44,631 bases of DNA, from positions 1-44,631 of the forward strand of contig NZ_FNBF01000014.1 in the NCBI RefSeq assembly GCF_900102225.1, read 5' to 3'. The notes under the pieces are model-generated. The model saw nothing but the letters and a program-made list of their open reading frames with translations, was not told the DNA's origin and did no database searches. The translations under genes and the position numbers were made by a program. This document shows positions 25,458 through 35,600 of this stretch, piece after piece (the first letter of the stretch is position 1; each line of letters opens with the position of its first letter). This stretch comes from Eubacterium pyruvativorans. GTDB lineage: Bacteria; Bacillota; Clostridia; Peptostreptococcales; Anaerovoracaceae.

Positions 25458-28400
25458 TCATTTCTTGATCTTTTTAATATCTCCTGTAATTTCTTTTAGT
25501 GCAATCGGCTTTGCATATTTGATTAGGGCATCACTAATGAAAATTGTATCAGACCCTCTTGGCTTAGCCCACATCGCCGGATAGATGACCAGTTTCTTGC
25601 TGGCCCATTTTCCCCGAACAGTTATGCGATGTCCATCAAAATCGACAGAAAAACCATAACGCTGGAGAATTCGTGTCATCGGAGCCAGAATTTCTTTCTG
25701 TTGGACGGGACTCAGTTCTGCCGGTAATTTTGTTTGTTCACCCCAGTCCAGCAAATTCAGCGCTGCCTTTCGATCCAACATTCCATGAACAAATTGATTT
25801 CGATAGTGCTTCAGGCACTTATGGCAGGCACTTTCACAGGTGCATCCCTCCAACAGCTCTCTGGTCTTTGAGAGCAGTGTATGGATCTGAGATTCCATAC
25901 TGACTGCATAACCGGCGCCGCTGGAAAGACTGTCGTACAGATAGATGTCCACGTAATCACCGCTGGAATTTTGACGGATACGATACCCTGTTACCAGCTC
26001 CGTAAATTCTATATCCAATTCCTGGCAAGCGGCAAGTCGCAAGGCTTCTGCCAAAGATTGACCAGCTCGATTCAACCAGGAGCTCTTCTCTGCATTGACA
26101 TCTACCTTCATCCTATCCAGTTCGAATTCCAGAACCAGCATATCGGTGATAAAATCGTACCCTAAATTCACATTGATGGTATCCGTATGCTTGCATGGAG
26201 TCCGATTAAATTTTGAGCTATAGGGCCGCTTAACATTTTTCAGAACGCTTTCATCATCACCAGGCATGGCAGCACCGCAGTCACAACAGACCGTGAATCC
26301 CTTATTACCTACACCTTTATTCAGCATAATAATTCTCTGGTTCGGTCGAACTGCCATTCGAATATTGGCACATCCATTGATCTCGGACACATCATCTGCC
26401 TCCGGCAATGTGGAGTATAGCGGCTGCTGGGTAGCAGAGTATTCTTCATTCAACTGAGCTGTTTCAATGGATCGGGCATCCTTGGGTGCAAAACCCCAAG
26501 GCCGCAGCATTTCACGCATAGGGGTCAGTGTTGGATTGCCGCAGAAGGGACAATGCTCCATATGGTCTTCCCGTAAACCAAACCATCCACACTTCTCGCA
26601 AGTCATAACGCCCTTGCGATAGTTGGCATCCTGAATAAAAGGCCGTGCAGGAGAGGCTGCAGTTGCTTCAGTTCGGTCTCCGCCGGGATAATAGAAACCA
26701 CCGATCTGATAGGTCGTTTTGTCTACAACAATGGCTCTGCCGGGAGCGTATTCTCCAATGGCCATATCAAGTCCCCGTTCAACCTGATATTTCAGTTGCC
26801 CGTTTGGTTTGGAAATATAGGTGCTGACCACATTCTTAGGAAAGGAATATGTAGGGATGATGCCTTCTTCATAAAGCGCATCCAGCAAAGACTTTCTGCC
26901 GGATTCACTTCCGTCATCTGTTTCAAAGAGCTCGGGGTGTTTGTCACGCTTCGTCTTTAGCTGCGCCAAAGCCCTTGAAAGTGCATCCTTGTAGCTATCC
27001 AGCGCCTGTTTGGCCTGGGCAGGAATCAGAATATCATTGTCGGAAATCTGGTGGGTTTTCAGATAAACGCCAAACGCTTCCAAATGCTCATCTAAAAAAG
27101 TAATCGCCGGAATCGCATCAAGGCTCTCGGATTTTAATTTTAAGTAGCTTTGCAGTGCAACCATTCCTAAGTGACGCTGCACAATTTTTTCACTGCTGGT
27201 ATCCACCCACGGTCTGCGAGGGTCTCCCCTGAACATGGGAACAGGATTAGCAAAGTACAGAGCATCATGGGGTCCATCTTCACAGAACGTCACAATGGTG
27301 GACAGACTGGAACCACGCCGACCAGCACGGCCGGCACGCTGTTGGTAGTTCTCTCTCATAGGGGGAATATTTCGCAATCCGACGGCCACCAGAGAGCCAA
27401 TATCGATACCGACTTCCATGGTGGTCGTACTGCTGAGGATATCCACCGGTGCCTGACCAGCTTGCAAAAAGTCCTGAAAGCGCAGTTCATACTGCTCCGT
27501 TTTTGACCACAATTCATCTCGCTGATCCTTATGAGACAGCTGAGCAGTATGCTCTTCTGTGTCAATGACACGAATCGTTTCTCCGTTCATTGCGTCAGTA
27601 ATCGGAGATCTCCAGAAATCCAGTGCAGCAATTTCTTCTTGTGTCATAGGATGGATCTGCTCACATTGACAGCTGGGGCATTTTCCATGCATAGGATATG
27701 CTGTTAATTCAGAGCAGCGTTCACAACGGTACCACGAATGATTTAAGTCGAACCGAGGCTTTACACGAGAAAGATCAACATAGTACTTTCCTTCATCGTG
27801 CTGTCCTTCTGCCATAAAGGTTTCACGAAGGACCCGTGCCCAAATTGCTTCTTCTGGATCATTGTCCTTCCATCCCATCAACTCTTTGAGCGTGTTGGAA
27901 AAATGCCAATCCTTATCCATGCCATAGCCTGCGTAGTTGGGACGGACCTTAAGTCGTACATCGTCGGAAATTGTTTGTCCAAGCACGACAAAGGAATCGC
28001 AGGCCCATAAAATCCAGGCGTTAAAAAACTCCAGAAAAGCATCTTCCTCAATATCAACCCCGGCTTCCTCCAGTGCGTCGATTGCATCCCATTTTGCGGA
28101 ATCGGTCGGCTCAATCCAACTGATGGCAGAATCCACCAACGTATTATATCCTCCGCAATACAAGCGCAGGAGTTGCTCTTTCATCTGACTGGGAGCATGT
28201 TCTGCTATCGAAAACCGTGGTTCATAATCCCTGTGCCGTCGTTGGCTCTTCTCATAGCTTCTGATCGCCTGCTGCCCATGCTCCAGAAGAACTTCTTGCT
28301 GCTGTTCCTGGAACAAATGCACATGATTTTCGGCAGCAGCCATGGCAAAGAAGTCATACAAAGAATTTAACGAATATTCTTTCGTTCCCTGCTCCATTCG

Positions 28401-30725
28401 GTGGATTGCCAGAGCAGTTAGCTGTCTTGCTGCGGTCATATCCGAAGCATCTGACATATCCCGAGCCAGTTTTGCGGCTCTTTGACGGCTATCAGAAAAG
28501 AGAAGAACCTTTCTTCCTTCATTCGGCAGCTGATCCGGGCATCCCATTTTCTTCGGAACCGGAGGCTGCGCTTGGAACTGTGCTTTGATTAGATTGAAAA
28601 ACGAAAGGTTGCCTCTGGTGCTGAAAGAAGTCAGCTGCATTTTGGAAAGCTCATGCCGACAATGGGGGCATGTGGAAAATGTCAGAATATTAGGACGTCC
28701 CTTCGCAGTAAAATCGCTGTAATAGAGTTTTCTAATTCCGGGTTTGCCATCCAAAGAATCATCTGCGAAATTAATAAATCCGCTTTCAATGTCCAGATAA
28801 CAGGGGAATATTTTATTCTTACCTTGCTTTTGGGGTAACTGATAATCTGTATCTGGCAAGAACAGGTGGATTTCTTTTACCTCATCCTCATTAACAATTC
28901 CAGGTTGGTGCCACAAATAAGTTTCTTTGCGATTTTCAAAATCAGCAGTTAGAACATACCCTTTGATGAAAATACTGCCGCAGCGACGGTCGTTATAAAG
29001 CTCGTAAACTGCACTACCGCATTCCTTGCAGGTCATTCTGCCATCAGAAAAATAAATTTCTCCCAAGGTCAGCCCATTTTCAGAGTGACAATGGGGACAA
29101 TTCGGATTTGTGCAGGCGTAAACGCCTTTGATTCCACGAAATAGCATGTGCATTCGGGCAGGAAACAGGACGCTGCCTTCTTCGCTGCGAGCCAGGGGAG
29201 CAATCGCCAACATAACACTCACAGCATGAATGGCATCCTCTGTTTCACCTTCCGGAAAAATGGAGTCTGCCAGTTCCTGCAAGGAAACGGCAGTCCCTCG
29301 GCAAAGCTGAAACATCTCACAGAACGGTTTATACGCAACGAGATGATCATATAGCCAATGACATGCGCAATCCACATCCATAAAGGGAGCTGGTGCCCCC
29401 GGAATACCGGACCAGAAATGATTCAGTGCATCCAATCGTTGGGTGTCATCGCCCTCGAAAGGTTCGGCTTCCATCCCAACAAAATGAGATAGTGGAAGAT
29501 CATTGCAGCGCTCTGCATCAAGCTTTTCTTTTTCACCGGTCAGATAGCAGAACGAATGATTATCATCCGAGACAGTCAACGCATTGGCGAAGTCCCGCAC
29601 CGCCTTGCGGTCTTCTTCGTCATTGTTTGGCATACTGGCAGTGGTCAGAATAAATTGGACTCGGCTCCGATCGATTCCTAAACGGTGAAACAATCTTCGG
29701 ATCAACAGAGAAACTTCTCCACCGGCAGAACCACGATACATATGTGCTTCATCAATAACAAACAGAAGCTTGTTTTTGGGATCACTTTCTAACCATCTTT
29801 TGGTATCATCCCAGATTTTTTTCTCTCTGGGGCGAAGAAGCATATACTCCAGCATAGAATAGTTGGTGATCAGAATATCGGGGCAGAACTGCTGCATCTC
29901 AAAACGAGTGACTAATTCCGCATCTTCTGCATCGGGGATATGTTTGCTGTTGTGTAATTTCTCCAGGAAAGCATCAAAATTTTCCTTGGATGGAAGTTTA
30001 CCTTCCTTCGTCAATTGACGCAGAAAATCTTCACCTTCATCCGTTTCCGGGTGGACCATTTTAGAATAGGTATTTTCCAGCCTATGATCGGCGTCCTTTC
30101 TGGGTTCCGATCCTGCATAAGGGGTACGGCCTGTATACATACCGAACTGTGGACGCCGGACACCATTTCCGCAAATCTCACGGAAAATTTTCACAAAGCG
30201 ATGATCCGGGTCGCCGATCAGTCTGCGAAGACGACTCACCTGGTCAGAGACCAGTGCGTTCATGGGATACATGATAACCGTGCGTACACCACGAAGCTCC
30301 CAACTGTCTGTTCGATTTCTGGCCTCATTAGCAAGCTTTGCCATCAAGGGCCACATAAAACACTCAGTTTTACCGGAGCCTGTACCAGTGGACACAAACA
30401 AATCTTCCCCACTGAAGGCTGCCTCCAGAGCAGAAATCTGATGGCAGAAGGGTGCAGGATAGACACCCAGGTCTGCGATGGACAGCTGGGTAAAATAGTT
30501 TTTCAGCCAGTCAGGCAATACTTCGGAATCTTGTATTCCATTTTCTTTACTCTTATAGGCAGGCGAGGATTCAATATAAGGTTTCTGATATAAAACTCCT
30601 TCTTGGTCCAGCTTTCCCTGCAGCGCAGAAAGCAGAATGGGGGACTTCCCGAAATACTGGGATTTTATATAGTTTTCCAAAGCTTGCCGCAGCTGCATAT
30701 GTACGGCATTTGCTCCATTTGCCAT
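25458..30725 (-). CDS. Large DEAH helicase with zinc clusters and DUF1998 domain (Druantia/DISARM-like)
   Basis: 1755 residues. Superfamily 2 helicase core: Walker A STGTGSGKT (112-120), VIMYPMNALVSDQ (motif Ia), DILITNYSMLEYMLLRP, DEAH (325-328), LTTAS (360-364), then a large insert, VLLFSDSRQRAAKLA (about 740), TTMEVGIDIG (about 1101) and QRAGRAGRRG (1129-1138). Cysteine pairs form possible zinc sites at 538-569, 686-689, 1001-1020 and further on (CEKCGWF, CPFCGNP). The C-terminus has the DUF1998 pattern CTCESACHKCLKHYRNQ. Such helicases are DruE in Druantia defence, and related DUF1998 proteins occur in DISARM and MrfA repair. All ATPase motifs are intact. The ATG at 30725 has GAGGAAT upstream, 3 bases after the preceding stop. 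Base composition is clearly more AT-rich than the flanks. Confidence 0.9.
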   Translation of the reverse strand: MANGANAVHMQLRQALENYIKSQYFGKSPILLSALQGKLDQEGVLYQKPYIESSPAYKSKENGIQDSEVLPDWLKNYFTQLSIADLGVYPAPFCHQISALEAAFSGEDLFVSTGTGSGKTECFMWPLMAKLANEARNRTDSWELRGVRTVIMYPMNALVSDQVSRLRRLIGDPDHRFVKIFREICGNGVRRPQFGMYTGRTPYAGSEPRKDADHRLENTYSKMVHPETDEGEDFLRQLTKEGKLPSKENFDAFLEKLHNSKHIPDAEDAELVTRFEMQQFCPDILITNYSMLEYMLLRPREKKIWDDTKRWLESDPKNKLLFVIDEAHMYRGSAGGEVSLLIRRLFHRLGIDRSRVQFILTTASMPNNDEEDRKAVRDFANALTVSDDNHSFCYLTGEKEKLDAERCNDLPLSHFVGMEAEPFEGDDTQRLDALNHFWSGIPGAPAPFMDVDCACHWLYDHLVAYKPFCEMFQLCRGTAVSLQELADSIFPEGETEDAIHAVSVMLAIAPLARSEEGSVLFPARMHMLFRGIKGVYACTNPNCPHCHSENGLTLGEIYFSDGRMTCKECGSAVYELYNDRRCGSIFIKGYVLTADFENRKETYLWHQPGIVNEDEVKEIHLFLPDTDYQLPQKQGKNKIFPCYLDIESGFINFADDSLDGKPGIRKLYYSDFTAKGRPNILTFSTCPHCRHELSKMQLTSFSTRGNLSFFNLIKAQFQAQPPVPKKMGCPDQLPNEGRKVLLFSDSRQRAAKLARDMSDASDMTAARQLTALAIHRMEQGTKEYSLNSLYDFFAMAAAENHVHLFQEQQQEVLLEHGQQAIRSYEKSQRRHRDYEPRFSIAEHAPSQMKEQLLRLYCGGYNTLVDSAISWIEPTDSAKWDAIDALEEAGVDIEEDAFLEFFNAWILWACDSFVVLGQTISDDVRLKVRPNYAGYGMDKDWHFSNTLKELMGWKDNDPEEAIWARVLRETFMAEGQHDEGKYYVDLSRVKPRFDLNHSWYRCERCSELTAYPMHGKCPSCQCEQIHPMTQEEIAALDFWRSPITDAMNGETIRVIDTEEHTAQLSHKDQRDELWSKTEQYELRFQDFLQAGQAPVDILSSTTTMEVGIDIGSLVAVGLRNIPPMRENYQQRAGRAGRRGSSLSTIVTFCEDGPHDALYFANPVPMFRGDPRRPWVDTSSEKIVQRHLGMVALQSYLKLKSESLDAIPAITFLDEHLEAFGVYLKTHQISDNDILIPAQAKQALDSYKDALSRALAQLKTKRDKHPELFETDDGSESGRKSLLDALYEEGIIPTYSFPKNVVSTYISKPNGQLKYQVERGLDMAIGEYAPGRAIVVDKTTYQIGGFYYPGGDRTEATAASPARPFIQDANYRKGVMTCEKCGWFGLREDHMEHCPFCGNPTLTPMREMLRPWGFAPKDARSIETAQLNEEYSATQQPLYSTLPEADDVSEINGCANIRMAVRPNQRIIMLNKGVGNKGFTVCCDCGAAMPGDDESVLKNVKRPYSSKFNRTPCKHTDTINVNLGYDFITDMLVLEFELDRMKVDVNAEKSSWLNRAGQSLAEALRLAACQELDIEFTELVTGYRIRQNSSGDYVDIYLYDSLSSGAGYAVSMESQIHTLLSKTRELLEGCTCESACHKCLKHYRNQFVHGMLDRKAALNLLDWGEQTKLPAELSPVQQKEILAPMTRILQRYGFSVDFDGHRITVRGKWASKKLVIYPAMWAKPRGSDTIFISDALIKYAKPIALKEITGDIKKIKK

Positions 30726-30728
30726 GTT

Positions 30729-31754
30729 TTATTCCTCCACAAAGCGGTATCCAATGGATTCCAGATGCTGCTTGAACACCGGATACACAATTCCGGACAT
30801 TTCACGCTGAAACACTTGTGGTGTTTTCTGCGTAATATCAAAGTTGATCGGCCAGCTGTATAGCTTGAAGAAGTCCTCTTCTGCAGGGGGCAGACGATAT
30901 CCCAATTTAATCGACACCGTATGATTTGAGGCAGATTTAACGACCACTGGCGGGAGCTTCTGCGCAGCCTCTAAAAGTCCACAGGCGATGCGCCGATACT
31001 CTCCATAGCCAGGCTGACCAATGGTTCTGAAATCATCTACCCTCCAGGAGGGAATTGACTTTTGCTCAAAATGGCCGTTAAGCCAGCGATAAAAGACGTA
31101 CAGCCTATTGGGAGCTCCGTAACGGGCCATTGAGGGTATTTCAATCTTGTCCGGTTTTTCCTGCCAATATCCTCTGGAAAATGGTGGCTTCAAGCGCAAA
31201 AATTCCGCATCTTCGGGCCACTCCACTTCGTTCCAGTCATTGCTCGCCAAAACTTCCTGTAAATAGTCGGAAAGGGGCTGCTTCTGTAGCTCAAACATCT
31301 CTGCCGCAGATTGACCATGCTCTGCAGCTTTTGTAACACCATACAGCCCCAATCCGCTCATGTAACACGGCTTCTCCGGCGGAACGCCCCGGTACAAGGA
31401 GCATTGTCCCATCCCTCCGGTACTTGGTGTCGCAGGATACAACCGATGAGAAGAATGGTAAAAGAATCCGTTCCTTCTGTAGGTTTCGTATATATCCTCA
31501 ATGATACCGCTCCGATCCGATGGGAAGCGATGTGCAGCCTCTGGGTAAATGGAAAGATATGCGTCCAAAACCTGGGCCGCTCTCTTCTTAAAGTGCTGAA
31601 TAGAGACGAACTTTTCATCTTCGGGATGGTCCCAAATTGATGCAAGAGCCATCTTACCCGTTGCACTATAAATTGCTTTACAGAGGCTTTCTGTACCAGC
31701 AGTTTCTGCAATATTTAGCTGTTTTGATATTTCAGAAATCAGTTGATCTTTCAT
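30729..31754 (-). CDS. Unrecognised protein of the helicase operon
   Basis: 341 residues, predicted soluble, no signal peptide or membrane helix. I do not recognise a family. The N-terminal third is helical; the middle contains a Gly/Tyr/Pro-rich patch (LYPATPSTGGMGQCSLYRG) and the segment MSGLGLYG; the C-terminal half has mixed beta-like stretches (PPVVVKSASNHTVSIKLGY). No nuclease, ATPase or methylase motif is visible. It lies between the coiled-coil gene (4 bases apart) and the helicase (3 bases apart), so it is almost certainly co-transcribed and probably acts with the helicase. Confidence 0.8.
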   Translation of the reverse strand: MKDQLISEISKQLNIAETAGTESLCKAIYSATGKMALASIWDHPEDEKFVSIQHFKKRAAQVLDAYLSIYPEAAHRFPSDRSGIIEDIYETYRRNGFFYHSSHRLYPATPSTGGMGQCSLYRGVPPEKPCYMSGLGLYGVTKAAEHGQSAAEMFELQKQPLSDYLQEVLASNDWNEVEWPEDAEFLRLKPPFSRGYWQEKPDKIEIPSMARYGAPNRLYVFYRWLNGHFEQKSIPSWRVDDFRTIGQPGYGEYRRIACGLLEAAQKLPPVVVKSASNHTVSIKLGYRLPPAEEDFFKLYSWPINFDITQKTPQVFQREMSGIVYPVFKQHLESIGYRFVEE

Positions 31755-31758
31755 AATA

Positions 31759-33774
31759 TCACTCTTCTACGTAACGCTGAAGCTCCGCCCGGACTTCTGA
31801 TTTTATGTTTTTCTCACTATCCAGCAACTCAGTCAGTGCTTCCTGTTTACCGCTTAAAACGCACATGGGCAACATTCCAAACAGGCATTCCATGCTGGTA
31901 TCAGAAATGGAGCCTATACACTTGGCGTCTGCCAAAACCTTTTCCAGACGGCTCAGCATCAGCCGACTCAAGCCCAGCTTTTTGACCGGGCCCATCTTAG
32001 CCCGATACTTTGGATCTGGCTTGAATTCATCGTATTCAACCGTTTCCTGACCAGCGTCCATATTTTCTACAGAGGGAAGCTGATCAACAAAGCATTCCGT
32101 AAAAACGGGATAAGCATAATGGTACAAACTGCGAGGCTCGATCTGAAGGTCTTCGGTGAACGGATGAAGCCACAAGGCAAAACCGTTGTTGGAATGAGAG
32201 ATACAGGAAACCCAGTCTGGGTGGAACGGATTTTGCACCGCAGCCATGTCTGATTCCACAAACCCGGAAAATGCTTCGGCATCCTGTTCACCGCAGCATT
32301 TAAGTAGATCGATTTTTTGACCGCAGATCGTCATAGACAAGGCATCTGCAATGGCGTTTGCGTTGGGGCCGGCCAGTAACAGCGGCATACGATTCAGATA
32401 TGAAGAGTATAGGAAGGAGGACAGCATAGTTGTCCATTGCGATCCGATACCCGCAAGCTGAAGGTTGTCACATAGCAGTTCGAAAGTATCCCTCCAGCTG
32501 CTGCATCCTTCCAGGTTGTCCATACTATGGCACACCTCGCCGAGGGTAAATGTCCAACGGTTTGTCGAACCACTCTGCACGGATTGCTGGGGCATAAAGG
32601 CCGACAATTCTGCAATAAAGCCAGCCATATCCTGCTGTGCCAAGCCAATTTTATCCTGGATGGCCTGAACGGTTTTAGTGCCTAATGCCTCATACTCTTC
32701 AATCTTCTTCAAAATGCTATCAAGTTTTGATTGTGCTTTTGATGTATCCGCAAGTAATTTTTTATAGGCAGCTTCAGCATCAGCCGCATCCTTATGTTTT
32801 TGATCAATTTCAGACTGAGCTGTAGCAATTTCTTCAGCATGAGTAGCCAGCCATTGACTTTTAACAGCGGCTTCACATTGAGCACGCAATGCATCGTGAT
32901 TCAATGCAATTTGTGCTAAAACATCAGAATCAATGTCTCCCTCCTGAATAAGGCTACCGGCTCTCTTTACGAATTGTTCAACGTTTTCACTGGCAATTTC
33001 CAAGGGACAACCAAGTTTTTCTGAAACTTCTTCATACAGAGACTCCATACACGCTCGGTCAAAAAGTTCTTTACAATCCCTCCATTCAGCTTTAGTTTTC
33101 CCGATACAATCTTTATAAAGCTTCCATGACATGCGATCTGAAATTGTAGTCCGAATCAATTCATCGACATTACCAACAGGGATATACTTTTCAGGTTCTC
33201 CTAATCTTATACGCCTCATAAAGCGTAGGTTCTTATCATTCCAATTGTAAATGTCGCTGCTCTGGAAGGAAAAACAAGGGAGTGAATAGGTAGTATCCTT
33301 AAGCTTTGCATATTTGTTGCAGACAACAAACTCTTCAGGACGACACAGAACTCCTGTGAAATTACCCTTTGTTCTTTCGTAGCAAAATAACGTGTCACAA
33401 ATATACGGCTTTGTCCAAACTGAACCGTCTTTTAAAGATTCAATTAGTTTTTGCGTGGATTTTACGTCTTGACTAACCACTACACGTATCGGCAAAATAT
33501 CCGACACAAAAAAAGATTGCACGTAGTCGGTTTCCGAATCGTTAAGATTAGGAGTTGCTGTCCAGCGCCATACGCCTATCGTGTCCACCTGAGAAGGGCC
33601 GTCATTACGATATAATCTATCACGGTTTTCAAAATAGGTTGTGCTTCGATTGGATTTGTAAGGAACCGATAGTTGCTGATCGTTGATGTCAGCAATTCGA
33701 GTTAGCCAAATACGTCCATTAGAATCTTCCGAAATACGGCATACTGAAACAAACTCCACCATATCATTAGTCAT
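31759..33774 (-). CDS. Coiled-coil protein with degenerate P-loop-like segment
   Basis: 671 residues. The N-terminal 240 residues are mixed and unrecognised. Residues about 290-385 are a long heptad-rich helix (Ala/Glu/Lys/Gln-rich, for example AEEIATAQSEIDQKHKD). After about 455 the segment LLLAGPNANAIADALS resembles the start of an AAA-type domain, but the Walker A Lys and Ser/Thr are absent; later HPDWVSCISHS and EPRSLYHYAYPVFTE follow. It may be a catalytically dead NTPase scaffold; this is inference. The ATG overlaps the previous stop by 8 bases (ATGACTAA), indicating translational coupling with the CoiA-like gene. Confidence 0.8.
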   Translation of the reverse strand: MTNDMVEFVSVCRISEDSNGRIWLTRIADINDQQLSVPYKSNRSTTYFENRDRLYRNDGPSQVDTIGVWRWTATPNLNDSETDYVQSFFVSDILPIRVVVSQDVKSTQKLIESLKDGSVWTKPYICDTLFCYERTKGNFTGVLCRPEEFVVCNKYAKLKDTTYSLPCFSFQSSDIYNWNDKNLRFMRRIRLGEPEKYIPVGNVDELIRTTISDRMSWKLYKDCIGKTKAEWRDCKELFDRACMESLYEEVSEKLGCPLEIASENVEQFVKRAGSLIQEGDIDSDVLAQIALNHDALRAQCEAAVKSQWLATHAEEIATAQSEIDQKHKDAADAEAAYKKLLADTSKAQSKLDSILKKIEEYEALGTKTVQAIQDKIGLAQQDMAGFIAELSAFMPQQSVQSGSTNRWTFTLGEVCHSMDNLEGCSSWRDTFELLCDNLQLAGIGSQWTTMLSSFLYSSYLNRMPLLLAGPNANAIADALSMTICGQKIDLLKCCGEQDAEAFSGFVESDMAAVQNPFHPDWVSCISHSNNGFALWLHPFTEDLQIEPRSLYHYAYPVFTECFVDQLPSVENMDAGQETVEYDEFKPDPKYRAKMGPVKKLGLSRLMLSRLEKVLADAKCIGSISDTSMECLFGMLPMCVLSGKQEALTELLDSEKNIKSEVRAELQRYVEE

Positions 33775-35326
33775 GTTTCACAGCCCCCTTCTTTCTGTTT
33801 TGATAAGATACCATGAGCTTAAAAGCATCTACAGGAATATTCCCTTTCCGAATCATTCGATATAACCATTTTTTTGACTGTGGGAAATTCGAAAGGCTCT
33901 TTGCTATTCCCCCTACACTATGGGGAACAGCCATCGCAGGTCCATTGCAATTGTTTAATTTTTGAATCATTTCTTGATCAAAATCAGCGTAGTTTTTGTT
34001 TTCCTTTGACTTTTCGAATCTTATACTTCGAACCATGTCGCAGCTCTGGAAAATCCGAACCTCACACCCAAACGAAAGATCATCTACGGTGAGTATTTCC
34101 TCAGCAACAATATGTCGTATTTCTAAGATCTTATTATTTTTTAGGAGGATAACCTTTCCGTCAAAAGGTGTTTGAATGGTTAGTTGTTTTCCTTTAGGAA
34201 GTCGATTGCAGGTATCTTCTGCAATCAAATTTCCATCGATACTTTTGATCTGTACCTCCGGAAATGCTGCAACCATATCCAGGGGTTTTGTCATGAGGTA
34301 AGAAAAACCAATTGCGCCCGACTGCCCCAGAGATAATAACTGTTCTTTTGATGCTGCATAAATCCTATAGAGTTTCCTATCACCAAGATTTTGGTGCTGA
34401 GCATATATGGTAGCTGGGTAAATATTAAGTTCAGCATCTCCACCCTGCATATAAAAATAAATTCTTGGATCGTGGTGATACAAGAAATAAGGATCTTCAA
34501 CATACGGTGGCCAAATCGGATAAAAAACTACTGGTTTTTCCGTTAAGAAAATCGACCTCTTCAAGAAAAATTGAGCAACTAAGGCAGAGAAATCCTGCAC
34601 ATGGATTTTATATAAATACCAGGTAAAGGAGCCCGTTCTGGTTTCAGCAATGCTTTCATAGGAGATTCCATGAGGTACACATCCAATGGATCCGCACTGA
34701 AGGAGATAGTAATCTCGATAAGGATATGCTTTACTGCCAGAATACAATATTTTCCCGGTAGAACAATCAAAAAATGAACCTCTGATATTGACGCCTGCTG
34801 TTTTAGACGGCCAATATCTATCCAAATTTGATGATGGATGATCATAAGAAAGATAGTACTCTGTGCTGGGAATATTCCCTACGTTTAGATAGGTAACACC
34901 TTCTAAAGAAAGTCTCTCAAATGAGTAAATATGCTGCTGCTTGTTATCATCTGTAATTATGATTTTTTGGCATCTGGGACCGCTTGTAGCAGAAGATGGT
35001 GCATGAAAAAAGCCTAATTCCAACAAGTAGCTTCCGTGAGCCACCTTAATGCGAAGTGGCATCGGATGACAGTTATATCCCGTGCTGGCCCGTGCATACG
35101 CTTGCGCACGATCTTCACACACTTTTTTCTGTGCAGCAGATGTATGACGAAAATGTCGTACATTGGCGCCAGGAGCTGTCAGTCCAACATTTTGTGCACA
35201 CAAAGAGCAAACAAAAATCCCTCTATTAGCTGCGACTGTATACGGGTACATGGAGCAAGCTTCTTCTATTGATACACGACGATATCCAGCTTTTCCATCC
35301 CATACACATACATGGGTTAAGGGCAT
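33767..35326 (-). CDS. CoiA-like zinc-motif protein of the helicase operon
   Basis: 519 residues. Near the N-terminus a cysteine pair FVCSLCAQNV (about 38-47) is followed by RHFRHTSAAQKKVC, the C-x2-C...H-F-x-H pattern seen in CoiA-like proteins, some of which carry a nuclease domain. The rest (about 100-519) is beta-rich and aromatic (YYLSYDHPSSNLDRYW, FYPIWPPYVEDPYFLYHHD) with no catalytic motif I can name. The motif suggests DNA or metal binding. The ATG at 35326 has GAGGTGA upstream. It follows the XRE regulator by 23 bases and overlaps the next gene by 8. Confidence 0.8.
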   Translation of the reverse strand: MPLTHVCVWDGKAGYRRVSIEEACSMYPYTVAANRGIFVCSLCAQNVGLTAPGANVRHFRHTSAAQKKVCEDRAQAYARASTGYNCHPMPLRIKVAHGSYLLELGFFHAPSSATSGPRCQKIIITDDNKQQHIYSFERLSLEGVTYLNVGNIPSTEYYLSYDHPSSNLDRYWPSKTAGVNIRGSFFDCSTGKILYSGSKAYPYRDYYLLQCGSIGCVPHGISYESIAETRTGSFTWYLYKIHVQDFSALVAQFFLKRSIFLTEKPVVFYPIWPPYVEDPYFLYHHDPRIYFYMQGGDAELNIYPATIYAQHQNLGDRKLYRIYAASKEQLLSLGQSGAIGFSYLMTKPLDMVAAFPEVQIKSIDGNLIAEDTCNRLPKGKQLTIQTPFDGKVILLKNNKILEIRHIVAEEILTVDDLSFGCEVRIFQSCDMVRSIRFEKSKENKNYADFDQEMIQKLNNCNGPAMAVPHSVGGIAKSLSNFPQSKKWLYRMIRKGNIPVDAFKLMVSYQNRKKGAVKHD

Positions 35327-35349
35327 GTATGATCACCTCAATCCTGCTA

Positions 35350-35583
35350 TCATTCTTTCGGATCTATAGCTGCAGAATTACTTTCTTTGATAAAGTCCAT
35401 CATGTCTCCAGCGTTACAATCCATTACCTCCGCAATACGCAGTAAAACAGATAGGTTTACTTCCTGATTTTTACCTAACTTTGTGAAGGTAGCAGAAGAA
35501 AGCCCTGCTTTCTTTCTCAACTCAGCACGGGTTATTTCTTTCTCGGCACATAGTATCCACAGCTTTTTATAGCTAACTTTCAT
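35350..35583 (-). CDS. XRE/Cro-CI family small transcriptional regulator
   Basis: The 77-residue protein is essentially one helix-turn-helix domain: ITRAELRKKAGLSSATFTKLGKNQEVNLSVL in outline, followed by LLRIAEVMDCNAGDMMDF. This type represses its own operon in defence and mobile islands. The ATG at 35583 has GGGGAGAT upstream. It is the first gene of the five-gene operon, with a good promoter and a candidate operator directly in front, which points to autoregulation of the helicase operon. Confidence 0.92.
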   Translation of the reverse strand: MKVSYKKLWILCAEKEITRAELRKKAGLSSATFTKLGKNQEVNLSVLLRIAEVMDCNAGDMMDFIKESNSAAIDPKE

Positions 35584-35600
35584 GTGTATCTCCCCACAGA

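Noticed and set aside
25458-35583. Plain DISARM, BREX or restriction-modification assignment
   Set aside because: No methyltransferase, PLD nuclease, BrxC/PglZ or restriction subunit motif is visible among the operon proteins.
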